Positions 50,292-58,897 of a stretch of DNA of 64,000 nucleotides are shown one piece after another. Made by a program: the position numbers and the translations under genes. The notes under the pieces were generated by a model, which ran no database searches, was not told where the DNA came from, and saw only the letters and a program-made list of their open reading frames with translations. Numbering within the stretch: the first letter of the stretch is position 1; each line of letters begins with the position of its first letter. The DNA is from CAZQFV01 sp964613665. GTDB lineage: Bacteria > Chloroflexota > Chloroflexia > DTKN01. Location of the stretch: positions 124,001 to 188,000 of the forward strand of contig CAZTIG010000001.1 in assembly GCA_964613665.1 (NCBI GenBank), given 5' to 3'.

Positions 50292-51611
50292 CTAGGGCCC
50301 GTCGTACGTGTACAGCCCGGCCGTGTCCAGGACCGCGGCCCACACCCGGCTGGAAGGCCCGACCTCGAGGTCGCAGCGCCCCTCCGCCGCGGGGATCTCG
50401 CCCACGTACTCGGCGCTAGCCTCCACCACGTGGTAGACGGCGCCGTCGGCGCAGACCCAGGCCGTGCCGTCGGGGCCAAAGGCCAGGTCGCCGCGCCAGT
50501 GCTCGCCCACCACCGCGATCCACTGCCCTTGGTGCAGCCGGTAGCGGTGAAAGCCGTTGAAGCAGCTAGCGCCACCGCACACGTCCAGGAGTGCCCACAG
50601 CTCGCCGTTCGCGTCCAGGTCCAGCGCAAAGGGAACACCCCAGCGGGGCACCCCCTCGGGCAGTTCGGGCTGGCCCAGGTACTCCCAACCCTGGCCGGGT
50701 GTGTAGCGCCACAGCCGCGCCCAGATGCGGCCGGCGGCATCGACCTCGATGTCACGCACGCAGCCGGTACCGGAGCCGACGCGGGCCGATCCGGCCCCCT
50801 GCCACGCCTGGCCGTCGAACCAGCGCGCCCCGTCGCCCGAGGGCCCGGCGCCCCATTCCTCGCACTCTCCGACCCACACATCGCCCGTGGAATCGACGGC
50901 GACGTCTTGCAGGCAGATGTACTCCGGCTCGGGGGAGGAGAAACCGATCTCGGCGCTCGTGTGCACGGTCCAGCGTGTTCCGTCGAACGAGCGCACATCC
51001 TCGCAGGTGGTCAGCCACACCCAGCCGCGCCGGTCCATCGCCGGCTCCTCGCCGTAGGCCGGTGCTCCCCGCAGGGGTGTGCTCCAGCCCTCCTCCTGGC
51101 CGTAGAACGTCCAGGCGTTGCTATCCCAGACGGCCACAGCTGCGCCGCCGTCCAGCCCCACGTACACCCGGCCGGCCGCGTCGATGCCGGCCAGGGCGGC
51201 GTCGCGCTCCAGGTGCAGGGTCCACACACCGTCCATGTAGCTGCCCACCCCCTGCTCGGTGGCCAGCCAGAGCGTGCCGTCCGGTGCCATGCGCAGGGAG
51301 CGGATCCTGCCCGCCGGGCGGCCGGCCACCTGGGCTACGAGGGCGAAAGGCCCCACTGCAGCGGGCGGGGGCGTTGCGGTCGGCGTGGCGGTTGGCGAGG
51401 GTGGCGGGGGCGGAGTCGCGGTGGGCCGGTCGGCCGGCGTTGGTGCGACCGTCTGCGGCGACGGGCTCGCCGGGAGCTCCGGCGTCGTGGCCGGCTCCCA
51501 GGAAGGGGCCATCGGCGACTGCCATACCGGTGCCGGCGTGGTCGTCCCCGTCGCGCAGCCGGCCGGCAGCAGGGCCAGCACCGCCAGCAGGGAGAGAACC
51601 AGCCTTCTCAT
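50292..51611 (-). CDS. Lipoprotein with periplasmic/extracellular beta-propeller
   Basis: A 439-residue lipoprotein. Its signal peptide ends in the lipobox LLPAGC; a long Pro/Thr linker (PTATPPPPPSPTATPTATPP) leads to a propeller built from repeats such as LRMAPDGTLWLATEQGVGSY, VAVDSTGDVWVGE and LAFGPDGTAWVCADGAVY, which resemble two-component-regulator propeller (Reg_prop) blades. Function unknown. ATG 51611 is chosen because GGAGGAG lies just upstream and the signal peptide starts there. It lies 68 nt downstream of glmU. Confidence 0.85.
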   Translation of the reverse strand: MRRLVLSLLAVLALLPAGCATGTTTPAPVWQSPMAPSWEPATTPELPASPSPQTVAPTPADRPTATPPPPPSPTATPTATPPPAAVGPFALVAQVAGRPAGRIRSLRMAPDGTLWLATEQGVGSYMDGVWTLHLERDAALAGIDAAGRVYVGLDGGAAVAVWDSNAWTFYGQEEGWSTPLRGAPAYGEEPAMDRRGWVWLTTCEDVRSFDGTRWTVHTSAEIGFSSPEPEYICLQDVAVDSTGDVWVGECEEWGAGPSGDGARWFDGQAWQGAGSARVGSGTGCVRDIEVDAAGRIWARLWRYTPGQGWEYLGQPELPEGVPRWGVPFALDLDANGELWALLDVCGGASCFNGFHRYRLHQGQWIAVVGEHWRGDLAFGPDGTAWVCADGAVYHVVEASAEYVGEIPAAEGRCDLEVGPSSRVWAAVLDTAGLYTYDGP

Positions 51612-51679
51612 CTTCTCCTCCATAGCGCGGGCCCGCGCCCCAGGCCGCTTCCCCGCGCCGGCACGAGCGGCGGGCGGCG

Positions 51680-53065
51680 TCATTCTCGGCCGGCCCATTC
51701 CTCCGGCTCCTCACGCTCCGCGACGGTGCCGTGCGGCCGGGCCGGCACGCCGTAGACCACGCCGCCCGGTGGGACGTCCTTCGTCACCACCGACCCCGCC
51801 CCGGTGACGGCGTGGTCGCCCACCTCGACCGGGGCAACCAGCATCGTGTCGCTGCCGATGTAGGCGTGCCTGCCGATGACGGTGCGGTTCTTGCGTCCCT
51901 GGGTGTCAAAGTTGCAGGTGATCGTCCCGGCGCCGATGTTGGTGCCCTCGCCGACCTCCGCGTCGCCGACGTAGGAAAAGTGGCCCATCTTGACCCCGGG
52001 GCCCAGGCGCGCGTTCTTGACCTCGCCATAGTTTCCCATGTGCACGTGCCGGCACAGGTAGGCCCCCCGGCGCAGGTGGCCAAAGGGCCCGATATCCACG
52101 TCGTCCTCCAGGGTGGCCTCCTCCAAAACCGAGGCCAGGACGCGGCAACGGTCGCCCATGGTCGTGTCGACGACGATGCTGTTGGGGCCCACGTCGCACT
52201 CCTCGCCTATGCTCGTCCGGCCCAGGAGGTGGGTGTTGGGACGGATCACGCTGTCCTGGCCGATCTCCACGGTGTCGTCGATGAAGGTCGTAGCGGGGTC
52301 CACGATAGTGACCCCGGCCAGCATGAGCCGCGCCGCGGTGCGCCGGCGCAGCAGCGCCTCGGCCTCGGCCAGCCGCACGCGGTCGTTCACCCCCACGATC
52401 TCCTCGGGATCGGGAGCGGGGTAGGCCGCGGCGGTTTCCCCGGCCGCGACAGCCTGGCCGACGAGCTGGGGCAGGTCGTATTCGCCCCGGGGGCCGGCTG
52501 GGATACTGGGCAGGTGCTGCCATAGCCAGCCCGCCTGGAAGAGGAGGATGCCGCTGTTGATCTCCTGGATGGCCCGCTGTTCGGGCGTGGCGTCGGCGTG
52601 CTCGACGATCGCGCAGAGGCGGCCGCCACTGTCGCGCACGACCCGGCCGTAGCCGCCGGGGTCGGCGAGCACACCGCTGAGCAGCGTCACCACGGCGCTT
52701 TCCTGGCGGTGATAGTCCCGCATAGCCGCGATGGTCTCCAAGCGCAGCAGCGGCGTGTCGCCATAGAGCACCAGGACCTCATCGCAGCGTCCCTCCAGGT
52801 GCGGCTGGGCCTGCTTCACGGCGTGGCCCGTGCCCAGCTGCGGTTCCTGGACGGCGCAGGTGTACCCGGGGCCCAGGGCGGCCTGCACCTCGGCGGCGTC
52901 GCGCCCCAGGACGACAACGACGTGCGCCGGGTGTAGCGCCCTGGCCAGGCGCAGTGGGTAGTCGATGAGCGGCCGGCCGGCCAGCGGGTGCAGCAGCTTG
53001 CTGCGGCGCGAGCGCATGCGCGTGCTCTGCCCGGCTGCCAGAACGACGACGGCAAGGTCAGACAT
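51680..53065 (-). CDS. glmU: Bifunctional UDP-GlcNAc pyrophosphorylase / GlcN-1-P acetyltransferase GlmU
   Basis: A 461-residue enzyme making UDP-GlcNAc for peptidoglycan. The N-terminal uridyltransferase has LAAGQSTRMRSRRSKLLHPL (the usual Pro-Lys reads Ser-Lys), GTGHAV and YGDTPLL. The C-terminal left-handed beta-helix shows hexapeptide repeats and the catalytic region HMGNYGEVKNARLGPG with His and the following NFDTQGRKNRTVIG. Both domains are complete. It overlaps the MOSC gene by eight bases, placing a cell-wall gene inside a molybdenum-cofactor operon. Confidence 0.95.
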   Translation of the reverse strand: MSDLAVVVLAAGQSTRMRSRRSKLLHPLAGRPLIDYPLRLARALHPAHVVVVLGRDAAEVQAALGPGYTCAVQEPQLGTGHAVKQAQPHLEGRCDEVLVLYGDTPLLRLETIAAMRDYHRQESAVVTLLSGVLADPGGYGRVVRDSGGRLCAIVEHADATPEQRAIQEINSGILLFQAGWLWQHLPSIPAGPRGEYDLPQLVGQAVAAGETAAAYPAPDPEEIVGVNDRVRLAEAEALLRRRTAARLMLAGVTIVDPATTFIDDTVEIGQDSVIRPNTHLLGRTSIGEECDVGPNSIVVDTTMGDRCRVLASVLEEATLEDDVDIGPFGHLRRGAYLCRHVHMGNYGEVKNARLGPGVKMGHFSYVGDAEVGEGTNIGAGTITCNFDTQGRKNRTVIGRHAYIGSDTMLVAPVEVGDHAVTGAGSVVTKDVPPGGVVYGVPARPHGTVAEREEPEEWAGRE

Positions 53066-53540
53066 CGCTACCCTCCACGGTCTCCGGGCGGTCGGCCGGT
53101 GTCTCCAGCACCTCGATCGTGTCCCCCGTCTGCACCGGGCCTCCCCGCAGCACCCGGGCGAAGATGCCCTCGCGCGGCATCACGCAGTCCCCGGTCAGGC
53201 GGGCGATGGCGCACCCGCTGTGGCAGACCTTGCCGATCTGCGTCACCTCGACCAGCGCCTGCGGTCCCACGCGCATCCGGGTCCCGATGGGCAGTGAGAC
53301 AAGCTCCAGCCCCTCGGTCAGGATGTTCTCTGCAAAGTCCCCCGGGCCGACCGGCAGGCCCTTGGCGCGGACCTTGGCGGCGCTCTCCTGGGCCAGGAAG
53401 GAGACCTGCCGATGCCACGGGCCGGCGTGAGCGTCCCCTGCGAGCCCGTGCTCGACCACGAGCACACCTTTCCCCACGTCTGTCTTGGGCACGCCCTTGC
53501 CCTCGCTGATGCATACTGCCAGAACTCGACCCGTCTCCAT
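53058..53540 (-). CDS. MOSC-domain protein
   Basis: A 160-residue stand-alone MOSC domain: EHGLAGDAHAG, RQVSFLAQES, GDFAENILTEGLEL, LPIGTRMRVG and the conserved cysteine region CHSGCAI. MOSC proteins handle molybdenum-cofactor sulfuration or transfer of Moco. Its place between moaC and glmU fits Moco metabolism. The start at 53540 follows GGAGAGG and gives a clean domain; longer starts overlap moaC. Confidence 0.9.
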   Translation of the reverse strand: METGRVLAVCISEGKGVPKTDVGKGVLVVEHGLAGDAHAGPWHRQVSFLAQESAAKVRAKGLPVGPGDFAENILTEGLELVSLPIGTRMRVGPQALVEVTQIGKVCHSGCAIARLTGDCVMPREGIFARVLRGGPVQTGDTIEVLETPADRPETVEGSDV

Positions 53541-53566
53541 GTCCTCTCCGCAGCTCGCTTTCGTCC

Positions 53567-54043
53567 CTACACCAGATCGATCGTTCCGCTCTCTCCGCCG
53601 CTCTTGCGGCGCAGGCGGATGTTCTCCAGCCGTATGCCCCGGTCGACGGCCTTGCACATGTCATAGATCGTCAGCCCAGCCACCACCACCGCAGTCAGCG
53701 CCTCCATCTCCACCCCGGTCTGCCCGGTGCTGCGCACTGTGGCCGTGATCTCCACCGCGCTCTGGTCCTCCAGGACGGCCAGTTCGACGGCCACGTGGGT
53801 GAGCAGGAGCGGGTGGCACAGCGGGATCAGCTCCGGGGTGCGCTTGGCGGCCATGATCCCGGCCAGGCGCGCCGACCCCAGGACGTCGCCCTTGGGCAGT
53901 CCACCGCGCTGGATGAGGGCCAGCGTCTCCGGCTTCATCACCACGCGGCCGCTGGCGACGGCCTGGCGCTGGGTAGCCGGCTTGCCGCCAACATCCACCA
54001 TCCGAGCGCGGCCCTGGTCGTCCAGGTGCGACAGCTTGGCCAC
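53567..54043 (-). CDS. moaC: Cyclic pyranopterin monophosphate synthase MoaC
   Basis: A 158-residue enzyme that, after MoaA, forms cyclic pyranopterin monophosphate. Motifs are MVDVGGKPATQRQA, LIPLCHPLLLTHV, GVEMEALTAVVVAGLTIYD, cut here to MEALTAVV, and MCKAVDRGI. The GTG start at 54043 follows GGAGGG by about six bases and is two bases after the moaA stop, consistent with coupling. Confidence 0.95.
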   Translation of the reverse strand: MAKLSHLDDQGRARMVDVGGKPATQRQAVASGRVVMKPETLALIQRGGLPKGDVLGSARLAGIMAAKRTPELIPLCHPLLLTHVAVELAVLEDQSAVEITATVRSTGQTGVEMEALTAVVVAGLTIYDMCKAVDRGIRLENIRLRRKSGGESGTIDLV

Positions 54044-54045
54044 GG

Positions 54046-55044
54046 CTACCCTCCGATCTCCGACATGGCCCGCTCCCGCGGGAACATCCCCTGCTCCAGC
54101 AGGTGCCGGCGCGGCTTGCGCCGGATGGCCTCGGCGATGCGGGCAGCGATCTCCTCCTCCGGCGCGCCGCTGCGCAGGATGGAGCGCAGGTCGACCTCCT
54201 CGTCGGAGAGGAGGCAGGGCCGCAGCCGGCCGTCGGCGCTGAGCCGCAGGCGGTTGCAGCCGCCGCAAAAGTGCTCGCTCACCGCACCGATAAAGCCGAG
54301 CGTTCCCGTTGCCCCGTCCAGGCGGTAGTAGCGCGCCGGGCCGGCCCCCCCCGGGCCGTCGTGCGGCTGCAAGGGGCCCAGCGCCGCCTCGATGCGCCGG
54401 CGGACATCGTCGACCGGGACGAACCACCGCCGCCAGCCGTCCTGTCCGCCGTCCTGCCAGCGCCCGATCGGCATGAACTCGATGAAGCGCACGTGCCACC
54501 CATCGACGAGCGTCCGGCGGGCAAAGTCGGCCACCTCGTCGTCGTTGCGCCCGCGCATGACCACGGTGTTGATCTTGACCGGCTCCAGGCCGGCGGCGCG
54601 TGCGGCGGTGATCCCCTCCAGCACGGCCGGCAGCTCGCCCCCCCGGGTCAACTGACCGAAGCGCTCCGCGCGCAGGCTGTCCAGCGAGACGTTGACCCTT
54701 CTCAGCCCGGCCGCCGCCAGGTCCGCCGCCAGCGGTGCCAGCAGCGTGCCGTTGGTGGTCAGGGAGAGGTCCTCGAGCCCGGGGATGGCGGCCAGGGCGG
54801 CGATGAAGCCGGCCAGCCCGCGGCGCAGCAGCGGCTCGCCGCCCGTGAGGCGCACCTTGCGGATGCCCATGTCGACCGCCGCCCGGACGACGCGCTCGAG
54901 TTCCTCGTAGCGCAGGATCTCCTCGTGAGGCCGCCAGGGCACGCCGGCCGGCGGCATGCAATAGAGGCAGCGCAGGTTACAGCGGTCCGTAACCGCAAGG
55001 CGCAGGTACTCGATGGGCCGGTTGAGGGAGTCAAAGTGGGTCAT
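54046..55044 (-). CDS. moaA: GTP 3',8-cyclase MoaA
   Basis: A 332-residue radical SAM enzyme starting Moco synthesis. The N-terminal 4Fe-4S motif is CNLRCLYC (CxxxCxxC), followed by LTGGEPLLR and SLDSLRAERF. A second cluster site lies at FCGGCNRLRL with a later Cys in RPCLLSDE. The usual C-terminal GG dipeptide needed for activity is present (SEIGG). It lacks a good ribosome site and stands directly behind an intrinsic terminator in the leader, suggesting attenuation control. Confidence 0.95.
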   Translation of the reverse strand: MTHFDSLNRPIEYLRLAVTDRCNLRCLYCMPPAGVPWRPHEEILRYEELERVVRAAVDMGIRKVRLTGGEPLLRRGLAGFIAALAAIPGLEDLSLTTNGTLLAPLAADLAAAGLRRVNVSLDSLRAERFGQLTRGGELPAVLEGITAARAAGLEPVKINTVVMRGRNDDEVADFARRTLVDGWHVRFIEFMPIGRWQDGGQDGWRRWFVPVDDVRRRIEAALGPLQPHDGPGGAGPARYYRLDGATGTLGFIGAVSEHFCGGCNRLRLSADGRLRPCLLSDEEVDLRSILRSGAPEEEIAARIAEAIRRKPRRHLLEQGMFPRERAMSEIGG

Positions 55045-55060
55045 CGGACACGTTCCGCAC

Positions 55061-55089
55061 AAGAAAGGCGTCCCCAGCCAGGGGACGCC
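55061..55089 (-). terminator. Attenuator terminator in the moaA leader
   Basis: On the minus strand GGCGTCCCC-TGGCT-GGGGACGCC, a perfect 9-bp stem, is followed by TTTCTT. It ends 16 bases before the moaA start codon. Confidence 0.85.
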
Positions 55090-55229
55090 GACGACTGCTG
55101 CGCTGCGGCTTCCCCTTTCCAACCCTGGGAGGCAGTTCCGTTTCCAGCACTGCCCTCGGGATGCGGCGCTGCCGCACCCACCGGCCCTCGGCCATGGGGC
55201 AACCCCGGCAGGACCGACGGCTCGGAGAA
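55061..55229 (-). promoter_or_regulatory. Structured moaA leader, candidate Moco riboswitch
   Basis: About 170 nt between promoter and moaA with several stable hairpins, for example GGGTGCGGC/GCCGCATCCC (55158-55179 on the plus strand), and conserved-looking single-stranded segments (CTCCGAGCC near the 5' end, GGAAAGGGGAAGCC near the 3' end). The 3' segment AGGGGAAGCCG (plus 55106-55116) can pair, with one mismatch, with the 5' arm of the downstream terminator (plus 55080-55090). This gives a mutually exclusive antiterminator. The position before moaA suggests the Moco RNA motif; family membership is not proven. Confidence 0.5.
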
Positions 55230-55241
55230 GCATTCGCGGGC

Positions 55242-55270
55242 ATTATAGCACGGACCCGGCGGGGCGTCAA
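55242..55270 (-). promoter_or_regulatory. Promoter of the moaA operon
   Basis: Minus strand: TTGACG (55270-55265), a 17-bp spacer and TGC-TATAAT (55247-55242). It lies immediately after the stop codon of the CinA-like gene and gives a leader of about 190 nt. Confidence 0.88.
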
Positions 55271-55283
55271 AAGCGTTCCGCTG

Positions 55284-56114
55284 TCAGAGATCGGCCCCGC
55301 GGTCCACCTGCTCCACGGGGATCTCCGCTGCGGACAGCGCCGCCAGCAGCTCGGCCAGCGCGGCTTCCAGGCCGGCCGCGACCTCCGCGGGCCCCGGCCC
55401 GGCCAGCGAGAGGGTCACCCGCACGCGCGGCCCGGTGGCCGGCGGCAACCGCCGGGCGTGCGACTTGACATACACGGCGGGGTGGCGCGCCGTCACCTGC
55501 CGCAGTGCCGGGGCCAGCGTGGCCTCGCCGGCGCGGGCGACGACGGCCCACTCGGCATAGGCCGCGCCCCCCAGGATGGGGGCCAGCAAGGGGAGCAGCG
55601 GGCCCTCGACGATGCCGCGCATCTCCTCGGGCACGCCCGGCAGGCACACCAGTGTGGTCCGCCCTTCCCGCAGGAGCACCCCCGGCGCGGTCCCCACCGG
55701 GTTGGGCACAGGTTCGCTGCCGGCGGGCAGCAGGGCCATCTTGCGCCGCGGCGGCGTGACGGTGGCATCGGCCAGGAAGCCCTGCGCCACGAGCAGGCGG
55801 TAGCGCTCCTCGAGCAGGGCGATGGCCGCGGGGTGCTCCTCCAGCGGCCGGCCCAGCGCCTCGGCTACCGCCCGTAGCGTCAGGTCGTCGTCGGTCGGTC
55901 CCAGGCCGCCGGTGACCAGGAGCAGCTCCGGCCCGCGCTCCAGCACCCCGCGCACCTCGCGCACGATCGCCGCCACCTCGTCCGGCACTACGGCGATGCG
56001 GCGCACCTGCCCGCCGCGCCCGGTGAAGCGCTCGCACAGGTAGTGGCTGTTGCTGTCCTGCACGTCGCCCAGGAGGATCTCGTTGCCGATGGCCAGGATC
56101 TCGACGCACGGCAT
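55284..56114 (-). CDS. CinA N-terminal-type (molybdopterin-binding fold) protein
   Basis: A 276-residue COG1058 protein. It has EILAIGNEILLGDVQDSNSH (residues 5-24), LLLVTGGLGPTDDDLT and LPGVPEEMRGIV, the hallmarks of the CinA competence/damage-inducible domain. The C-terminal PncC nicotinamide deamidase domain of full-length CinA is absent. Archaeal and plant relatives of this half act as ADP-ribose pyrophosphatases. The start at 56114 has GGAGG upstream; an ATG at 56129 is an alternative. It lies just upstream of the moaA promoter but is not a MoaB/MogA enzyme. Confidence 0.85.
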   Translation of the reverse strand: MPCVEILAIGNEILLGDVQDSNSHYLCERFTGRGGQVRRIAVVPDEVAAIVREVRGVLERGPELLLVTGGLGPTDDDLTLRAVAEALGRPLEEHPAAIALLEERYRLLVAQGFLADATVTPPRRKMALLPAGSEPVPNPVGTAPGVLLREGRTTLVCLPGVPEEMRGIVEGPLLPLLAPILGGAAYAEWAVVARAGEATLAPALRQVTARHPAVYVKSHARRLPPATGPRVRVTLSLAGPGPAEVAAGLEAALAELLAALSAAEIPVEQVDRGADL

Positions 56115-56132
56115 CTCCAGGCCTCCCATCCC

Positions 56133-58307
56133 TCAGCGGATGCGCAGCGCGCTCACGCCGATGCTCACCGCACGGGGGTCGGGCCCGGCGCCCACCTCCT
56201 GGGGCACGTCGTACCCCTCGGTGCGCAGCTCCAGCCGGGTCTCGCCGGCCGGCAGGTGGCCGCGGACCTCGTACGGCTCCAGTGCCGTGCCGACCCGCAG
56301 CTCCGCGATGACCTGACCGTCCAGGGCCACCGTCAGGCGCCGCGGCCGCAGGAAGCTCACCGCCTGGAACGCGAGCACGATGTCGCTCTCCGCGGGAAGG
56401 ACAGCGTACAGCTCGGCCCGGTCCCGTTCGATCCAGCGAAAGGGGCCCCAGGGCTGCTCCTCGACCTCGTGCCAGCCCCGGCCCAAGCGCATGAACGGCT
56501 CCACGGGGCCCCACTCCACACGATAGGCCGCCAGCTCGGCGTCCTCGTAGGCCGGCGCGGCCGGCCCCAGCGCCTCGGCGGCGAGTGCCTGGGCGGCAGC
56601 CAGCCCCGGGCCTTCCTCCAGGCGGGCCTTTTCCAGGACGACGTAGCCCACGCGGTAGTGGCTGAGCACGGAGCGGGCCAGGGGGCGCCAGTCATCATAG
56701 GTGATGTCGGGCGCAGGCGCCATACGGGCGAGCTGGCGCAGGAGGGGAGCCCCGGCAAAGGGGAAGAGCGGGTCGCCGCGGGAGATGTAGCCGCGGAAGG
56801 AGTCCTTCCCGTGCACCGTCTGGGCGAGCATCCAGTGTGTATGGTACCACTGGCTGGCCGCCTTCTGCAGGGGCAACTCCAGGAGGGCATAGTGCCGCGG
56901 GTCCGCGGCCAGCTGCTCGTAGAAGGGGGACACTTCCGCGAGGGTGAGCGGGTACGGTGCCGGGATCACGTCCACCACGATGAGGGCCAGCAGCAGCGAG
57001 GCCAGCCCCGGCGCCCGCCACCATCTCCGCCGGGTGCCCGGGCCCTCCGGCACACGCCGGGGCGACAGGAGCGCGGCCGCGCCCAGCCCGGCCAGCACGG
57101 CCACGGCCAGTTCCACCAGGACGCCATAGCGCGAGGGCACCCGTGTGAAGCGGGCGATGGGCAGGCGGTAGAGTAGGTGGTAGGGCAGGGGGATGGCGGT
57201 GCGCACGTTCAGCACCTTCAGGTAGGGCCCCAGGGCCAGCAGGCCAAAGGCGCCGGCCAGCGCCGCCCACAGCGCGGCCGGCCGGCGGGCCCGCCACAGC
57301 CCCACGCCGGCCAGCACCAGGGCGACCAGGCCCAGGTAGACGATGCCCTCGGCAGTGTTGCCCTCGGCAAAGGGCTCGGTCCAGGGCGCCACGGCCCGGC
57401 CCCACAGCGGGTGCAGCGGCGAGGGTAGGAAGAAGGCCGCCAGGTCGGCGCCGTAGTCGGCGCTGAACGAGAGGGGCTCCTCCAGGTAGGCGGCCTGGCC
57501 GGCCTGGCGCAGCATCGGCACCAGGAGCGGCAGGAGCGCAAAGGCGGCCACCAGCAGCCCTCCGGCGACGGTGAGCCCACCGCGAACCCACTCGTCCCAA
57601 CTGCGTCGGCGGAACAGGGCCTCGCTCAAGGCCCACAACAGCATGAAGGCAGCCAGCAGGAGCATGAAGAACGGGTAGTACCAGTCGATCAGCGCCGCGG
57701 CGGCCCACGAGAGGGCCATGCCCAGGGCCGGCTTCCAGCCCGGCCGGCGGATGGCTTGCCAGGCGAAGAGGGCGAAAAAGGGCAGAGTCTGCGTGGACAC
57801 CAGGCTCAGGTGGCCCAGCAGGTGCGCGCTGCGGTAGGGAGCCAGGGCGAAGATGGCCCCGCCCAGGAAGGCGGCCAGGCAGCAAGCCCCCTGGTCTACC
57901 CGCGGCTCGTGGGTGTCGCGGTTCGTCCAGGTCGACAGCACCTCGCGCACGAGCAGGAACGCCCCGTAGCCGGAGAGCACGGTGGAGAGGAAGACGACCA
58001 GGTTGTACGCCGCGAGGTACCCGCCGAGCAAGCGCCCCGGCAGTCCCAGCACGCTGTTCAGCGGGCTGAGCGTGTGAAAGAGGAGCGAGGTCCCCTGGGG
58101 GTAGTACTGCGCCTGGGTAAAGTAGAGCGACTTGCCGTGAAAGGCAGCCTGGTCGAACCACCAGAAGTTCCAGAGGTACTGCCAGGAGTCGGTCCCCTCT
58201 CCCGGGAGGGCGCTGTCCAGGTGCAGCGCCAGCGGCCAGGTCACTACCACGGCGAGGAGCGCATAGCCCAGGAGCACCAGCAGGTGGACGCGCCAGGCCT
58301 TGGTCAT
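56133..58307 (-). CDS. GT-C-like polytopic membrane protein
   Basis: A 724-residue protein with about eleven to twelve helices in its first 480 residues and a soluble C-terminal domain ending in a beta-sandwich (RRLTVALDGQVIAELRVG). The first outside loop carries PLALHLDSALPGEGTDSWQY with acidic residues after helix 1 and YYPQGTSLLFH, the layout of GT-C glycosyltransferases and YfhO-like proteins. A polyprenyl-linked sugar donor is likely but acceptor and reaction are unknown. The ribosome site is weak. It lies 46 nt downstream of the kinase gene. Confidence 0.78.
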   Translation of the reverse strand: MTKAWRVHLLVLLGYALLAVVVTWPLALHLDSALPGEGTDSWQYLWNFWWFDQAAFHGKSLYFTQAQYYPQGTSLLFHTLSPLNSVLGLPGRLLGGYLAAYNLVVFLSTVLSGYGAFLLVREVLSTWTNRDTHEPRVDQGACCLAAFLGGAIFALAPYRSAHLLGHLSLVSTQTLPFFALFAWQAIRRPGWKPALGMALSWAAAALIDWYYPFFMLLLAAFMLLWALSEALFRRRSWDEWVRGGLTVAGGLLVAAFALLPLLVPMLRQAGQAAYLEEPLSFSADYGADLAAFFLPSPLHPLWGRAVAPWTEPFAEGNTAEGIVYLGLVALVLAGVGLWRARRPAALWAALAGAFGLLALGPYLKVLNVRTAIPLPYHLLYRLPIARFTRVPSRYGVLVELAVAVLAGLGAAALLSPRRVPEGPGTRRRWWRAPGLASLLLALIVVDVIPAPYPLTLAEVSPFYEQLAADPRHYALLELPLQKAASQWYHTHWMLAQTVHGKDSFRGYISRGDPLFPFAGAPLLRQLARMAPAPDITYDDWRPLARSVLSHYRVGYVVLEKARLEEGPGLAAAQALAAEALGPAAPAYEDAELAAYRVEWGPVEPFMRLGRGWHEVEEQPWGPFRWIERDRAELYAVLPAESDIVLAFQAVSFLRPRRLTVALDGQVIAELRVGTALEPYEVRGHLPAGETRLELRTEGYDVPQEVGAGPDPRAVSIGVSALRIR

Positions 58308-58353
58308 CGTCGTCAGACCCGCGGCAGCGACAGCGGCGGCCCGCCCGCCGCTC

Positions 58354-58839
58354 CTACAGCTTGTAGCCGAACCGGCGCAGCAGATCTTTGCGCCAGCGGA
58401 TGCCCTCCTCGTCCTCGACGCCCTGGCTGCGGATGCCGTCGACCACGCCGAGGATGCCGCGGCCCTGGGCGGTCTCGGCCAGGATGACCTCCACGGGGTT
58501 GGCCGTAGCGCAGTAGATGCCGCAGACCTCGGGGACGTTCTTGACGGCGTTGAGGACGTTGACCGGGTAGAAGCCGGCGCCGAGAAAGAGGATGAAGGAG
58601 TGGCCGGCCGCCAGGGCCAGGGCGTTCTTCCGGGCCAGCTCGATCATGGCCTCGTCGTTGCCGCTCCAGCGCACCAGGGCCGGGCCCGAGGACTCGCAGA
58701 AGGCCAGGCCGAAGCGGATGCCCGGAACCGCCGTGACCACGGCCTCGTGGATGTCCTCCACCGTCTTGATAAAGTGGCTCTGCCCGAGGATAAAGTTGAT
58801 GTCCTCCGGTTTCTCGATCTGGACCACGCGCAGCTCCAT
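58354..58839 (-). CDS. Adenosine-specific kinase family protein
   Basis: A 161-residue member of the family typified by the Pyrobaculum adenosine-specific kinase (PF04008). The conserved ELRVVQIEKPEDINFILGQS N-terminus, SHFIKTVEDIHEA and VCGIYCATANPVEVILAET are clear. The protein has no P-loop. Biochemistry in bacteria is thin, so adenosine phosphorylation is inferred from the archaeal relative. The ATG follows AAGGAGG. It lies between a lyase and a glycosyltransferase-like gene. Confidence 0.88.
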   Translation of the reverse strand: MELRVVQIEKPEDINFILGQSHFIKTVEDIHEAVVTAVPGIRFGLAFCESSGPALVRWSGNDEAMIELARKNALALAAGHSFILFLGAGFYPVNVLNAVKNVPEVCGIYCATANPVEVILAETAQGRGILGVVDGIRSQGVEDEEGIRWRKDLLRRFGYKL

Positions 58840-58897
58840 GGCTACCTCCTTGTCCTGCGCGGATGTCGCAGTCTGCCCAATGCGCGGTGCCCGCCGC

